64,000 bases of DNA from Sphaerotilus microaerophilus. GTDB taxonomy: Bacteria; Pseudomonadota; Gammaproteobacteria; Burkholderiales; Burkholderiaceae_C. This document shows, piece by piece, positions 30,211 through 41,267 of the stretch. Both the position numbers and the translations under genes were made by a program. The notes under the pieces were generated by a model. The model was not told where the DNA came from and searched no databases. It was given only the letters and a program-made list of their open reading frames with translations. The DNA is taken from the NCBI RefSeq assembly GCF_023734135.1, contig NZ_AP025730.1, positions 1,364,001 to 1,428,000 of the forward strand. The letters are read 5' to 3'. Each line of letters opens with the position of its first letter. The stretch's first letter is position 1.

Positions 30211-30912
30211 TCACTGGCTGGCAATGCCGCGCAGGTGCGCCAGGCGGGCCTTCACATCGACCACCAAGCCGAGGCTCCAGCGCAGCAGCTCCTGCTGGCG
30301 CTTGAACAGGTGGTTGAGCGCGGCAGCGCGCGTGTCCACCAACTCGGTCATGTGCGAGCCCACGCTGTCGGGTGGCAGTTGCAGCCAGGCTTCCGATTCC
30401 CCGCCCTCGTGCTGCAGCCGGGCGCCCGCGCCGCGGGCGATGCGCAGCATGGCCGTGTTCTCGCTCAGGGCATGGATGAAGAGCTGGTCGACGCGGCGAT
30501 TCTGGCAGTGCCGTACCGCGTGGGCGAAGAGGCGCTTGCCATAGCCACGGCCGCGTGTGTGCGGCAGCACCGAGACGGCGAACTCGCACATGCTGCGTGA
30601 CAGGTCGGCGTAGGCCAGGTGGGCGGTGCCCACCAGCTGCAGGCGGCGATTGAAGATGCCGAACAGCTCGTGCCGGCCAAAGTCCAGCTGTGCCGCGTGC
30701 TGACGGATGCGCTCGTCGGTGGCCGGGTAGCCAAAACGCAGGTAGCGATCACGGTCACCCAGCGCCAGCAAGTGCGCCTCGATCAGCGGCCCGTGCTGCT
30801 CGCCCAGTTGGCAGATGGGCACCCAATCCCACCAGCGCGCCGTGCCGAGCGGGCCCAGCCAGCGGCGCAGAGGAGGCTGGGCAGCCCCGGTGGAGGTGGT
30901 GGCGGTATCCAT
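30211..30912 (-). CDS. GNAT family N-acetyltransferase
   Basis: A 233-residue cytoplasmic acetyltransferase. The acetyl-CoA pyrophosphate loop is visible in VSVLPHTRGRGYGKRLFAHA, preceded by the beta strands FGIFNRRLQLVGTAHLAY and followed by the family's HALSENTAMLRIARGAGARL. The N-terminal 40 residues and the C-terminal 50 are extra to the minimal fold. The acceptor substrate cannot be deduced. It ends at a strong intrinsic terminator and has no operon partner. Confidence 0.88.
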   Translation of the reverse strand: MDTATTSTGAAQPPLRRWLGPLGTARWWDWVPICQLGEQHGPLIEAHLLALGDRDRYLRFGYPATDERIRQHAAQLDFGRHELFGIFNRRLQLVGTAHLAYADLSRSMCEFAVSVLPHTRGRGYGKRLFAHAVRHCQNRRVDQLFIHALSENTAMLRIARGAGARLQHEGGESEAWLQLPPDSVGSHMTELVDTRAAALNHLFKRQQELLRWSLGLVVDVKARLAHLRGIASQ

Positions 30913-31081
30913 GGCGGCCGATTCTAGGGGTTATCCCTAGTTATCGGGCGCGAGGCTCCGGAATCAAGGGGGTGGCCAGACCCGACGCGGCAGGATTGCC
31001 GGTTCAGCGGACTTCCCCCGGTGCCGCATGTTCGCGGCCCTCCCTGAGACGCCGGGCCGGGCTCAGCCCGGCACCTGGGGG

Positions 31082-31606
31082 TCAGAAGGGGATGTCGTCG
31101 TCCATGTCATCGAAGCCGGTGGCCGACTTCGGTGCCGGTGCCGGTGCCGGGGCGCGCGGTGCGGGGGCCGCCGCCCTGGGGGCGGGGGCGGCGCGGCGCT
31201 CGGGGGCCGGCTCGTAGCCACCGCCCATGTCGTCGCCGCCCTCGGCCGCGCCACCGGGCCCGCCCATGCCCTCGCGGCCGCCGAGCATCTGCATCTCGTC
31301 GACCAGGATCTCAGTGGTGTAGCTGTCGCGGCCTTCCTTGTCCTGCCACTTGCGGGTCTTCAGGCGGCCTTCGACGTAGACGGAGCGGCCCTTGCGCAGG
31401 TACTGGCCGGCGATCTCGGCCAGCTTGTCGCGGAAGACCACGCGGTGCCACTCGGTCTCCTCCTGGCGCTCGCCGGTGTCCTTGCTCTTCCAGTTCCGTG
31501 TGGTGGCCAGCGTGACGTTGCACACCGCGCCGCCGTTGGGGAAGTAGCGCACTTCGGGGTCGCGGCCGAGGTTGCCGACGAGGATGACTTTGTTGACCGA
31601 TGCCAT
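31082..31606 (-). CDS. ssb: Single-stranded DNA-binding protein
   Basis: Essential ssDNA-binding tetramer for replication and repair. The ATG at 31606 has AGGAACAG upstream and gives [20 protein letters not shown]; 174 residues. The OB fold ([33 protein letters not shown]) is followed by a glycine/proline/alanine-rich linker and the protein-interaction tip DDMDDDIPF. In-frame sequence upstream of 31606 lacks family resemblance. A short GC hairpin (31056-31072) lies just past the stop. Confidence 0.97.
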   Translation of the reverse strand: MASVNKVILVGNLGRDPEVRYFPNGGAVCNVTLATTRNWKSKDTGERQEETEWHRVVFRDKLAEIAGQYLRKGRSVYVEGRLKTRKWQDKEGRDSYTTEILVDEMQMLGGREGMGGPGGAAEGGDDMGGGYEPAPERRAAPAPRAAAPAPRAPAPAPAPKSATGFDDMDDDIPF

Positions 31607-31750
31607 GGCTGCTGTTCCTGTTTGCGCCGCCCCACCCGGTGCCGATGACGGCGGGGCGGGGGCGGGTTGCTGCTGTGTGTGTGCGAAACCGTGGATTTTG
31701 CCCGACGGGTTGGCGGTGGCTTTCACCCCTGCGGGGGTGTCCCGTGTGAT

Positions 31751-34036
31751 TCAGGGTGGTGGCTGGAAGCCCGGCTCACCCATCTGCCAGAGCAGGAAGC
31801 TGAACACATCGGCGCGCTCCTCCCACATCTGCCGCTTGGTGTTGCCGATGCCATGGCCGGCGTCCCAGTCCAGCCGCAGCAGCACCGGCCGACCGGATGT
31901 GCTGGCGGCCAGCAGGCGCGCCGCCGCCTTGCTGCTGTGCCAGACCTCCACCCGCGGGTCGTTGACGCCGTGCGTCAGCAGCACGGCGGGGTACTTCACC
32001 CCGTCGCGGATCTGGTGGTAGGTGCTCATCGCCAGCAGGGCGCGGAAGCCCGCCTCGGTGGTGCGCGTGCCGAACTCGGGGATGTTGGGCACGCCGTTGG
32101 GCGTGACCTCGGCGCGCACCATGTCCAGCGCGCCCACCATCGGCACCGCAGCGGCGAACAGGTCCGGCCGCTCGGTGATCGCCCGGCCCACCAGGATGCC
32201 GCCCGCGCTGCCGCCCCAGATGCCCAGCTTCGCCGGCCGGGTGTAGCCCTGCGCGATCAGCCACTCGGCACAGGCGATGGTGTCCTTCCAGGTGTTGGGC
32301 TTGGTGGTCTGGAAGCCGGCGCGGTACCAGTCCTCGCCGTAGACGCTGCTGCCCCGCGGGTTGATGACCGCCAGAACGCCGCCCGCGTCCAGCCAGGCGG
32401 TGCGGCTGATGCTGTAGAAGGGCTCCTCGGTCACGCCGTAGCTGGCGTAGCCGTAGATCAGCGTCGGGCGGCTGCCATCGAGCGCGGTGCCGCGGCGCAG
32501 GATCACCGACATCGGCACCATCGCGCCGTCGTGGCTCTTGACCAGCACCTCGCGGGTCTCGACGTCCTTGAGTTCGTCGTAGGGCCCGCTGGGCTGCAGG
32601 CCGGTGTTGCGCACCCGGCCGTCGGCGCTGACCTGGTAGATCTGCCGCGCCCGGGTCCAGCCCTGCAGGTCGATCACCACACCGGGCAGGCGCGGGTCGG
32701 CGCTGCTGGGGCCGCCTTCGTCGTCATTGAGCTGGAAGGATCCGGCCAGCGGCAGCGGCACCTCCACCACCGGCGCTGTGGCGCGGTGGGCGCGCTTGAA
32801 CAGGCGTTTGACGTTGCCGTCGCGCAGCTCGATGTACAGCGCGTCGGCCGCCGTGGCGATGCCGGTGACCACCCGCTCGCTGGCGGGCACGATCACCTTC
32901 GCCGCCGCGAGGTCCGGCCGCGCCAGGTCCAGGCTCAGCACCTGGGAGCGGCTGGCGCCCTGGTGGCTGAGCAGGTAGAGCGTGTTGCGCTGGTAGCTCA
33001 CGCCGGTGATCTCGGCGCGGGCGTCGAAGAGCTGGCGCCAGCGCGGGCGGCCGGCCAGCAGGTCGGCGGCCGGGCTGAGGTACAGGCCCAGCTCGCGCTG
33101 CGTGCCGTTGATGGCCAGGCCCAGCGCCCAGCGGCCGTCGTGCGTGATCGACACGGCCGGCAGCTCGGCCGGGCTCATCGTCACGCCGGGCAGGCCGGGG
33201 CCGAACACGGGCACGGCCTTGTCGGCCGCTGCGCCCGGCCTGAGCAGCCAGACCCGGCTGTTCTGGTACTTCTCCGTCTCCGCCATGCCGGGCTTCAGCG
33301 CCTGCAGCCGGTTGAACAGCAGGGCGTCACCGCGTGGCGACCAGCCCAGGATGCCCCAGTTGACCCGGTCGATCGGCTCACCCACCGCCTTGCCGCTGCG
33401 CGTGTCCAGCAGGTGCAGCACGGCCTCTTCCGAGCCCTGCTGCGAGACGCCGTAGGCCAGCAGCCGCCCGCCCGGCGCGGGCCGGTGGTAGTTGATGGCG
33501 TGGGGCTTGCCGGTGGCCTTCTCCATCGCCTCAGGGTCGACCAGCAGGCGCTCGGCGCCCGCCAGCCCCTGCCGCAGGTAGAGCTTGAACTGGTTGTCCT
33601 GCGCGCCGCGGCGCTCGAAGAACCAGCGGTCACCGGTTTCGCGCACCACCGCCGAGACCCGCCCGGTGACCGAGGCGTCCACCTTCAGCAGCCGCTCCAG
33701 CATCGCCGCGCGCCCCGGGAGGCGCTCCAGCGTCGCGCGGGCGTGGTCGCTGTGGGCGCGCATCCAGGCCTGCGCCTCGGCACCGGACTTGTCCTCCAGC
33801 CAGCGGTAGGGGTCGGGCACCGTGGTGCCGTAGAAGGTCTCTGGCACGTCGCGCACCGGGGCCACCGGCAGGGCAGCGGCGGGCGACGCGGCTGCCGCGG
33901 GCGCGGCTGTGGCGGCGCCAGGGCTCTGCGCCATGGCCGGCAGGGCGATGCCCGCGCAGGCGACCAGCGCTGCGGTGAACCGCCAACGGCGGGCCCGGGA
34001 GGGCTGGGTCGGGGTCCAGGAAGGGATGGGCGTCAC
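31751..34036 (-). CDS. Prolyl oligopeptidase family serine peptidase (S9A), exported
   Basis: A 761-residue peptidase cleaving small peptides after proline. An N-terminal signal peptide is visible ([22 protein letters not shown]), followed by an alanine/proline linker, then the S9 N-domain ([15 protein letters not shown]), a beta-propeller, and the alpha/beta hydrolase domain. The nucleophile elbow is [13 protein letters not shown], the oxyanion region [12 protein letters not shown], and the late catalytic region [12 protein letters not shown] and DAGHGIGNT supply Asp and His. The leader implies a periplasmic location. Divergent from recQ. Confidence 0.94.
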   Translation of the reverse strand: MTPIPSWTPTQPSRARRWRFTAALVACAGIALPAMAQSPGAATAAPAAAASPAAALPVAPVRDVPETFYGTTVPDPYRWLEDKSGAEAQAWMRAHSDHARATLERLPGRAAMLERLLKVDASVTGRVSAVVRETGDRWFFERRGAQDNQFKLYLRQGLAGAERLLVDPEAMEKATGKPHAINYHRPAPGGRLLAYGVSQQGSEEAVLHLLDTRSGKAVGEPIDRVNWGILGWSPRGDALLFNRLQALKPGMAETEKYQNSRVWLLRPGAAADKAVPVFGPGLPGVTMSPAELPAVSITHDGRWALGLAINGTQRELGLYLSPAADLLAGRPRWRQLFDARAEITGVSYQRNTLYLLSHQGASRSQVLSLDLARPDLAAAKVIVPASERVVTGIATAADALYIELRDGNVKRLFKRAHRATAPVVEVPLPLAGSFQLNDDEGGPSSADPRLPGVVIDLQGWTRARQIYQVSADGRVRNTGLQPSGPYDELKDVETREVLVKSHDGAMVPMSVILRRGTALDGSRPTLIYGYASYGVTEEPFYSISRTAWLDAGGVLAVINPRGSSVYGEDWYRAGFQTTKPNTWKDTIACAEWLIAQGYTRPAKLGIWGGSAGGILVGRAITERPDLFAAAVPMVGALDMVRAEVTPNGVPNIPEFGTRTTEAGFRALLAMSTYHQIRDGVKYPAVLLTHGVNDPRVEVWHSSKAAARLLAASTSGRPVLLRLDWDAGHGIGNTKRQMWEERADVFSFLLWQMGEPGFQPPP

Positions 34037-34216
34037 GTGGAATCACCTGCCGTCGTTGGAAGCGAGGAGCCGCCGGCCGGGGCCGGAGCGCGGGATTGCC
34101 TGCGCAGTGTGACAAAGAACCAGCGCCGCTGCTGCAGCACTCACCCCAGGGTGCGACCGCCGCTGCCCGGCCGGGGTGTGGCCGGATGTGGCCGCACCGC
34201 TACCATCTCGGCCGCG

Positions 34217-36160
<1,944 letters not shown>

Positions 36161-36275
36161 ACCACCGCGTTGTCGCCCGCTGTCGCCGGCACCGATCTGC
36201 GAAAACCCCCACGCTGCCTAGAATGACCCCCACGCCGGGGAGGGGCTTCGGCGCCACAGAACAACGCCAAGCACC

Positions 36276-37604
36276 ATGCCCGCCGGCATCTTCATCAGCT
36301 ACCGCCGCCAGGATTCCTTGAAGGAGGCGCGGGCGATTTTTGAAAGACTGTCGCGCGAGTTCGGCGCCCATCAGGTGTTCATCGACCAGGAGGGGCTGGA
36401 CTACGGGGTGGATTTCGTCGATTCGCTGGAGCGGCAGTTGCAGCATTGCCAGGTGATGCTGGCGCTGATCGGCCCGGGGTGGATTGACGCGAAGGACGGC
36501 AGCGGCCGGCGGCGGCTCGATGATGTGAACGACTTTGTGCGCATCGAGCTGCGCACCGCGCTGCAGCGCAACATCCGCGTGGTGCCGGTGCTGCTGGACG
36601 GTGCCCCCATGCCGCGCACGGTGGACCTGCCGGCCGACCTGGAGCCGCTGGCGCGGCGGCAGAAGATCGACCTGGACTTCCAGCGCTTCGATGCCGACAT
36701 TGGCCGGCTGGTCGGCAGCCTGCGCAGGATGCTGCCGGGCGCGCCAGCCGGTGAGGCCACCCCCAAGCCCGCGGGCGCCGCTGTCGGTGCTGGCCCCGGC
36801 TGGACGGCGAAGACCGCCGGAATGGCCGCGGGTGTGGGCGCCCTGGCGCTTGGCGCTGTCTGGTATGCCAACCAGCCGTCCAGGCCGGCACTGGCCGCTG
36901 CGCCCGCCGAGGTGGCAGCGTCGGTCGCGCCCAACCCGGTTTCTGCCCCGGTTCAAGCGCCGCCCTCATCGAAGGCAGAGCCCGCCGCGGCGGCCAGCCC
37001 GGCGGTACCACCCGCCCTCACGGCCGCCCAGGCCGAGGCGCTGCGCCAGGCCAAGCCGGACGGTCAGGAGATCTACAACAGCCTCCAACTGAAGCCCAAG
37101 GAGCCCCCGCCGCAGCCCCAGCCGCTCGCCGTCGGCCAACGCTTCCGCGACTGCGACGACGACAGCTGCCCCTGGATGGTCGTGCTGCCGGCCGGGAGCT
37201 TCATGATGGGGTCGCCCGAGAGCGAGCCGGGGCGCGACGATGACGAAGGCCCGCAGCACCGCGTGAAGGTGGCGTCGTTCGCGGTCGGGCAGTACGAGGT
37301 GACCTTCCGCCAGTGGGATGCCTGCGTGGGGGCCGGTGGCTGCAAGCACAAGCCGGGCGATGAGGGGTGGGGTCGCGGTCAGCGCCCGGTGATCAATGTG
37401 AGCTGGAGCGACGCGCAGCAGTACGTGAAGTGGCTGAGCGGCAAGACCGGCCAGACCTACCGCCTGCCCAGCGAGGCCGAGTGGGAGTACGCGGCGCGGG
37501 CCGGCACCATCACGCCCTATGCATTTGGTGAGAGTCTCACGAACTGTCATGGCCCGGGCGGGTCACCCTGGATGATGGAAGACACTGAGGGTGTGCGGGC
37601 CTGA
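36276..37604 (+). pseudogene. 5' part of a TIR - membrane helix - FGE-like gene, interrupted by an IS110-type element
   Basis: Residues 1-150 form a TIR domain: box 1 [29 protein letters not shown], and Glu91 in [11 protein letters not shown] at the usual NADase glutamate position. A proline/alanine linker and one hydrophobic helix (about 180-197) lead to a formylglycine-generating-enzyme/SUMF1-like domain starting [16 protein letters not shown]. Native sequence ends at ...FGESLT (37541); the last 21 codons to 37604 are read from the insertion element. Together with 39154-39462 the uninterrupted gene was 1575 bases (524 residues). TIR-FGE proteins are candidates for signalling or defence, but no role is proven. 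Likely inactivated unless the element excises. Confidence 0.85.
37576..37585 (+). repeat. Left subterminal inverted repeat of the IS110-type element
   Basis: TGGAAGACAC, the exact reverse complement of GTGTCTTCCA at 39140-39149. It begins 32 bases inside the frame-defined left end, while its partner ends only six bases inside the right end. Subterminal repeats are known from the IS1111 subgroup. Confidence 0.75.
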
Positions 37605-37843
37605 GCGGGTAGAGGTCGGTCAATATTTTGATGGCACTCGACCGCGATCGCTAACTTGACCCGCTGCCGACCACTCGTACCCAGGATTGCCTGCGGGCGC
37701 TGCTGAGTTCCTTGCGGAGCCCGGGCGCCCGACAGCCCACATTAAAGAGAGCCGCCAGGCTTTGTCCCGGCAGGCCGTTGGTCGGCGGCACCTGCGCGGG
37801 CCCGCACGCTTGTGATTGTTGTTCAAGCTGCAGGAGCCCGGCA
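37600..37843 (+). ncRNA. Candidate bridge (seek) RNA region of the IS110-type element
   Basis: The noncoding stretch before the transposase holds CCACATTAA at 37737-37745. This is identical to the nine bases spanning the element's right end and the AA core at 39147-39155, as a donor-binding guide would be. GCCTGCG at 37689-37695 is complementary to GGCGCAGGC-type sequence just right of the core, a weaker 7-base match to the target. Paired segments such as GGTCGG and CCGACC suggest structure. The RNA's ends cannot be set from sequence. Confidence 0.5.
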
Positions 37844-39070
37844 ATGGATCTGACCCCGATGCACAAACGCGTGATCGCGCTGGACGTACACCAGGCCAAG
37901 ATCACCGCCTGTGCGGTGGTCGAGCATGACGATGGCCGAGTGGAGGTCACCAAGCGCGACTTCGGAGCCTTCAGACGCGACCGCCGTGCCTTGGCGCAAT
38001 GGTCGCTGGAGATTCGGCCCGAGGTGGTGGTGATGGAGAGCACGGGGGTGTACTGGAAGAGCCCGTTTGCGGCGCTGGAGGCGGTGGGCATCATCGCGTG
38101 GGTGGTCAACGCGCGCCATGTCAAAGCTGTGCCCGGGCGCAAGACCGACATGGCCGATGCGCAGTGGCTGGCCACGCTGGCGCGTGCGGGCCTGTTGCGC
38201 GCCTCGTTCATTCCACCGGTGGACTTGCGCCAGCTTCGTCTGGTGGCGCGTCAGCGGCAGAAGCTCGTGGGCATGTGCAGCGCCGAGAAGAACCGGCTGC
38301 ACAAGGTGCTGGTAGATGCGGGCATGCGCATCAACGTGGTGGTCAGCGACATCCACGGTGCCAGTGCACGCGCCATGGTCAAGGCGCTCATTGCGGGCCA
38401 AGCCATGTACGAGGTGCTGGATCAAAAGGGGCGCCTTCGGGCCAGCCGGGACGAGTTGTTCGAGGCCCTGAGCACCGAGCAGTTCAGCGCCGCGCACCGC
38501 TTCGTGGCCCAGGAGATCATGCAGCACATCGAGCACATCGAGACCCGCATCGCCCGCATGGACCAATACCTGCTGGACGGACTGCGCGCCTGGCAGCCGC
38601 AGCTCAAGCTGCTGCAGACCTTGCCGGGTATCGACATCCAGGGCGCGGCGATGCTGCTGGTGGAGATCGGCGCGGACATGGACGTCTTCGGCAGTGCCGA
38701 GCGGCTGGCCAGCTGGGTGGGCATCTGCCCGGGCAACAACGAGAGCGCGGGCAAGCGCAAGACCGGGCGCATCCGCAAGGGCAACGCCTGGGTCAGAAGG
38801 CTGCTGTGCGAGTTCGCCCAGGCTGCAGCGCGTACCCGCTGCGCGCTCAAGGCCAAGTTCGACGCGCTGGCCATTCGCAAGGGACACAAGAAGTCCATCG
38901 TGGCGCTGGCCCACAAGATGCTGCGTACCGTCTACGCCATGTTGGCCAACGGCACCCACTACCAAGACAAGGAGGTCGACTACGAGGCCCTGAACGTCCA
39001 GCGCAACGCCCCGCGCTGGCTCAAAATGCTGCGCAAGCACGGCTTCATCGCCACCCCCACCGCCACCTGA
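37844..39070 (+). CDS. IS110 family transposase (DEDD/serine recombinase)
   Basis: A 408-residue transposase starting at ATG 37844, with AGGAG (37832-37836) seven bases upstream. The RuvC-like DEDD residues are Asp14 (VIALDVHQAK), Glu65 (VVMESTGVYW), Asp102 and Asp105 (KTDMADAQWL). The C-terminal transposase-20 domain shows LLQTLPGIDIQGAAMLLVEI and the serine-bearing SWVGICPGNNESAGKRK. Full length without frameshift, so probably active. In this family an RNA from the element guides target choice. Confidence 0.95.
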   Translation: MDLTPMHKRVIALDVHQAKITACAVVEHDDGRVEVTKRDFGAFRRDRRALAQWSLEIRPEVVVMESTGVYWKSPFAALEAVGIIAWVVNARHVKAVPGRKTDMADAQWLATLARAGLLRASFIPPVDLRQLRLVARQRQKLVGMCSAEKNRLHKVLVDAGMRINVVVSDIHGASARAMVKALIAGQAMYEVLDQKGRLRASRDELFEALSTEQFSAAHRFVAQEIMQHIEHIETRIARMDQYLLDGLRAWQPQLKLLQTLPGIDIQGAAMLLVEIGADMDVFGSAERLASWVGICPGNNESAGKRKTGRIRKGNAWVRRLLCEFAQAAARTRCALKAKFDALAIRKGHKKSIVALAHKMLRTVYAMLANGTHYQDKEVDYEALNVQRNAPRWLKMLRKHGFIATPTAT

Positions 39071-39139
39071 GACTCGCTTGCCTGCTGACCTTGCGGCCCC
39101 GACCAGCCTCAGGTCAGGCAGCCACACGTCCGCGCTTGG

Positions 39140-39149
39140 GTGTCTTCCA
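39140..39149 (+). repeat. Right subterminal inverted repeat of the IS110-type element
   Basis: GTGTCTTCCA, the reverse complement of 37576-37585. It is followed by CATT and the AA core before host sequence resumes. Confidence 0.75.
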
Positions 39150-39153
39150 CATT

Positions 39154-39462
39154 AAGGCGCAGGCCAACTTTGGTGGGTCAAAGACCCTGCCGGTGGGCAG
39201 CCTGGCGAAGAACGCCTGGGAGTTGTACGACCTGCACGGCAACGTGTGGGAGTGGGTGCAGGACTGCTCTCACCCCAATTACCAGAGCGCACCGGCCGAC
39301 GGACAGGCCTGGACGACAGGGTGTGCCGACGGCAATCGCCTGCTGCGCGGCGGCGGCTGGTTCAACGGCCCGAGGTTCGCCCGCTCCGCCTTCCGCCTCC
39401 GCAGCGTGCCGTCCAACCGCGACCTCGACATCGGCTTCCGTCTTGCCCGGATGCTGCCGTGA
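39154..39462 (+). pseudogene. 3' part of the interrupted TIR-FGE gene
   Basis: Continues the FGE/SUMF1-like domain from KAQANFGGSKTLPVGSLAKN through ELYDLHGNVWEWVQD, the family's best signature, to LLRGGGWFNGPRFARSAFRL and the end DLDIGFRLARMLP. The position where true formylglycine-generating enzymes carry an active-site cysteine in a RCAxR-like segment reads FARSAFR, so the domain is probably a non-catalytic or ligand-binding variant. The frame joins exactly with 36276-37543 after removal of the IS element. Confidence 0.85.
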
Positions 39463-39670
39463 GGCAGCTTTCCCCTTGAATCCCTTACCCCTTTACCTTG
39501 CCCGGGTCACCAGGCGGGTCAGGCGGTACGGCGGGTGGTGAAGTTCGGGGGTGCGGGGGCGCAGCGCCCGCCACGCCGCTTTGTGACCGTTTGTGCATTG
39601 CAACATCCGCGTCAACCCGAAGTGGCAATATCGCAGCCATCGCGACTCATCCACCCGCCCGGGAGGCAGC

Positions 39671-40837
39671 ATGGCCAAGAACAGCGCAGCAAGTACAACG
39701 ACCCCATCCACCCCCATCGACCTCGCCCTGCAGGGCGGTGGCTCGCACGGCGCCTTCACCTGGGGTGTGCTGGACGCACTGTTGGAGGACGGGCGACTGG
39801 CGTTTGACGGGGTCTCCGGCACCAGCGCCGGGGCGATGAATGCGGCCGTGCTGGCCTGCGGCTATGAGCGCGGGTTGGCGGTCAGCCACGGCGACGCGAC
39901 CGCGGCGCGGGGTGAGGCGCGCAAGGCGCTGCGCGACTTCTGGAGCGAGATCGGCGGGGCGTCGGGCTGCTTTGGCCCCCATGCGGGGAGCGCCGGTTCC
40001 CCCGGCCATGCCGGGGTCAGCGACTCGCTGTGGCCGAGCTGGATGTTCAACCTGGACAGCTGGCCGATGTACGGCATGTGGAACGCCTGGATGCAGCAGT
40101 TCAGCCCCTACCAGCTCAACCCCCTGAACGTGAACCCGCTGCGCCAGATCCTGGAGCGCCATGTGCAGCCGCGCTGGCTGTGCCAGCCGAACCCTGCGAT
40201 GCAGGTCTTCGTCACCGCCACCGCCGTCAGCACCGGCGCGGCCCGGGTGTTCAGCGGCGCAGAGTTGACGATCGACGCGCTGCTGGCGTCGGCCTGCCTG
40301 CCGCACATGTTCCAGGCGGTGGAGATCGACGGTGAAGCGTATTGGGACGGCGGCTACGCCGGCAACCCGGCGCTGTGGCCGCTGGTCGACCACACCGACG
40401 CGCTGGACCTGCTGCTGGTGCAGATCAACCCGCGCGTGCGCCCGGGGGTGCCGAAGACGGCCGGCGAGATCAGCGACCGGCTCAGCGAGATCACCTTCAA
40501 CGCCAGCCTGGTGGCGCAGATGCGGGCCATCGAGTTCGTGCAGCGGCTGGTCGGCGAGGGGCGGCTGGACGACAAAGCCTACAAGAACCTGCGCCTGCAC
40601 CGCGTGGCCGATGAGGAGGGGCTGGCGCCCTACGACACCTCCAGCATGCGCAACACCGACCCGCGGCTGCTGGATGCGCTGTTCCACCTGGGCCGCGGCG
40701 CCGGTGAGCGCTGGCTGGCCGAGCACTTCGCCGATGTGGGCCAGCGTGGCTCGACCTCGATCCGCGAGGTGTACCTGCAGGGCGCCCAGGGCACTCCGGG
40801 CGGCAAGGCGCGGCAGCCGGTCAGCGCAGCACGGTGA
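39671..40837 (+). CDS. Patatin-like phospholipase
   Basis: Lipid acyl hydrolase with a Ser-Asp dyad. ATG 39671 follows GGGAGG; 388 residues. The oxyanion loop LALQGGGSHGAFTWG, nucleophile elbow GVSGTSAGAMNAA and catalytic DGG (YWDGGYAGNPAL) are intact. The MQVFVTATAVSTG strand is typical of the family branch often found near polyhydroxyalkanoate genes. It is convergent with the pta-ackA-phaC operon, overlapping its last gene by 17 bases at the 3' ends. No signal peptide, so probably cytoplasmic or granule-associated; the substrate is unknown. Confidence 0.93.
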   Translation: MAKNSAASTTTPSTPIDLALQGGGSHGAFTWGVLDALLEDGRLAFDGVSGTSAGAMNAAVLACGYERGLAVSHGDATAARGEARKALRDFWSEIGGASGCFGPHAGSAGSPGHAGVSDSLWPSWMFNLDSWPMYGMWNAWMQQFSPYQLNPLNVNPLRQILERHVQPRWLCQPNPAMQVFVTATAVSTGAARVFSGAELTIDALLASACLPHMFQAVEIDGEAYWDGGYAGNPALWPLVDHTDALDLLLVQINPRVRPGVPKTAGEISDRLSEITFNASLVAQMRAIEFVQRLVGEGRLDDKAYKNLRLHRVADEEGLAPYDTSSMRNTDPRLLDALFHLGRGAGERWLAEHFADVGQRGSTSIREVYLQGAQGTPGGKARQPVSAAR

Positions 40838-41267
40838 CGCTGACCCACTCGCTGTCGGTGGTCTGCCCCCAGCTGTCCACCGCGCGGGCGAAGTAGCTCA
40901 CGCTGCTGGCGGTGGTCTCGGGCAGCACGGTGGTGAGCGCGTAGGGCGAGCCGTGGTCGCTGCCCAGGTAGGCGGCGCCGCCGCCGCTCATGCGGTAGAA
41001 GTCGACCCGCTCGACGTAGTCGTCGTCACTGGCCGCGGCGGCCAGCGTCAAGGTGCTGCCGGGGGGGGCGCTGCTGGGGCTGACCGCCAGGCTGACGCTG
41101 GGCGGGTCGTCGTCGGTCCAGGTGTAGCCGACGCCGACGTAGCAGCCAGAGAGACTCAGCAGCGTCGCGCCGAGCAGCAGGCCGGCAAGGGCCCGCGTGC
41201 CTCGGTGGGTGCCGACGGTGGGAGAGGGGGCCTGACGTTCGTCAGTCGTTGTAGCACTCGTGCACAT
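40821..41267 (-). CDS. Lipoprotein with an Ig-like domain
   Basis: Starting at ATG 41267, 148 residues with a signal RALAGLLLGATLLSLSGC whose lipobox LSGC puts the modified cysteine at residue 42. After that a single beta-rich domain (PSVSLAVSPSSAPPGSTLTL, FARAVDSWGQTTDSEW) resembles bacterial Ig-like folds. The start overlaps the phaC end by 26 bases, so it is the last gene of that operon. The open frame extends to 41408 but lacks a better signal sequence. Function unknown; an outer-membrane-anchored surface protein is likely. Confidence 0.7.
   Translation of the reverse strand: MCTSATTTDERQAPSPTVGTHRGTRALAGLLLGATLLSLSGCYVGVGYTWTDDDPPSVSLAVSPSSAPPGSTLTLAAAASDDDYVERVDFYRMSGGGAAYLGSDHGSPYALTTVLPETTASSVSYFARAVDSWGQTTDSEWVSVTVLR

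Larger units (their letters stand above)
37544..39155 (+). mobile_element. IS110-type insertion sequence, 1612 bp
   Basis: The ends are set by reading frame. Left host sequence ends CTCACGAA and right host sequence resumes AAGGCGCAG, so the dinucleotide AA is present at both junctions (37542-37543 and 39154-39155). Keeping one copy restores the frame LTKAQANFGG. There is no longer target duplication, as expected of the DEDD/serine IS110 family. A 10-bp subterminal inverted repeat (37576-37585 and 39140-39149), a 300-base 5' noncoding region and a single transposase gene complete the element. It appears intact and recent. Confidence 0.9.

Noticed and set aside
31667..34216. Upstream 850 codons in frame with recQ that would give a 1497-residue protein
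   Set aside because: This part overlaps the prolyl oligopeptidase gene antisense and shows shadow composition; recQ homology begins at ATG 34217.
37999..39462. 487-codon frame joining transposase-shifted sequence to the FGE 3' part
   Set aside because: Only the part after 39154 is native; the rest is an out-of-frame reading of the transposase gene.
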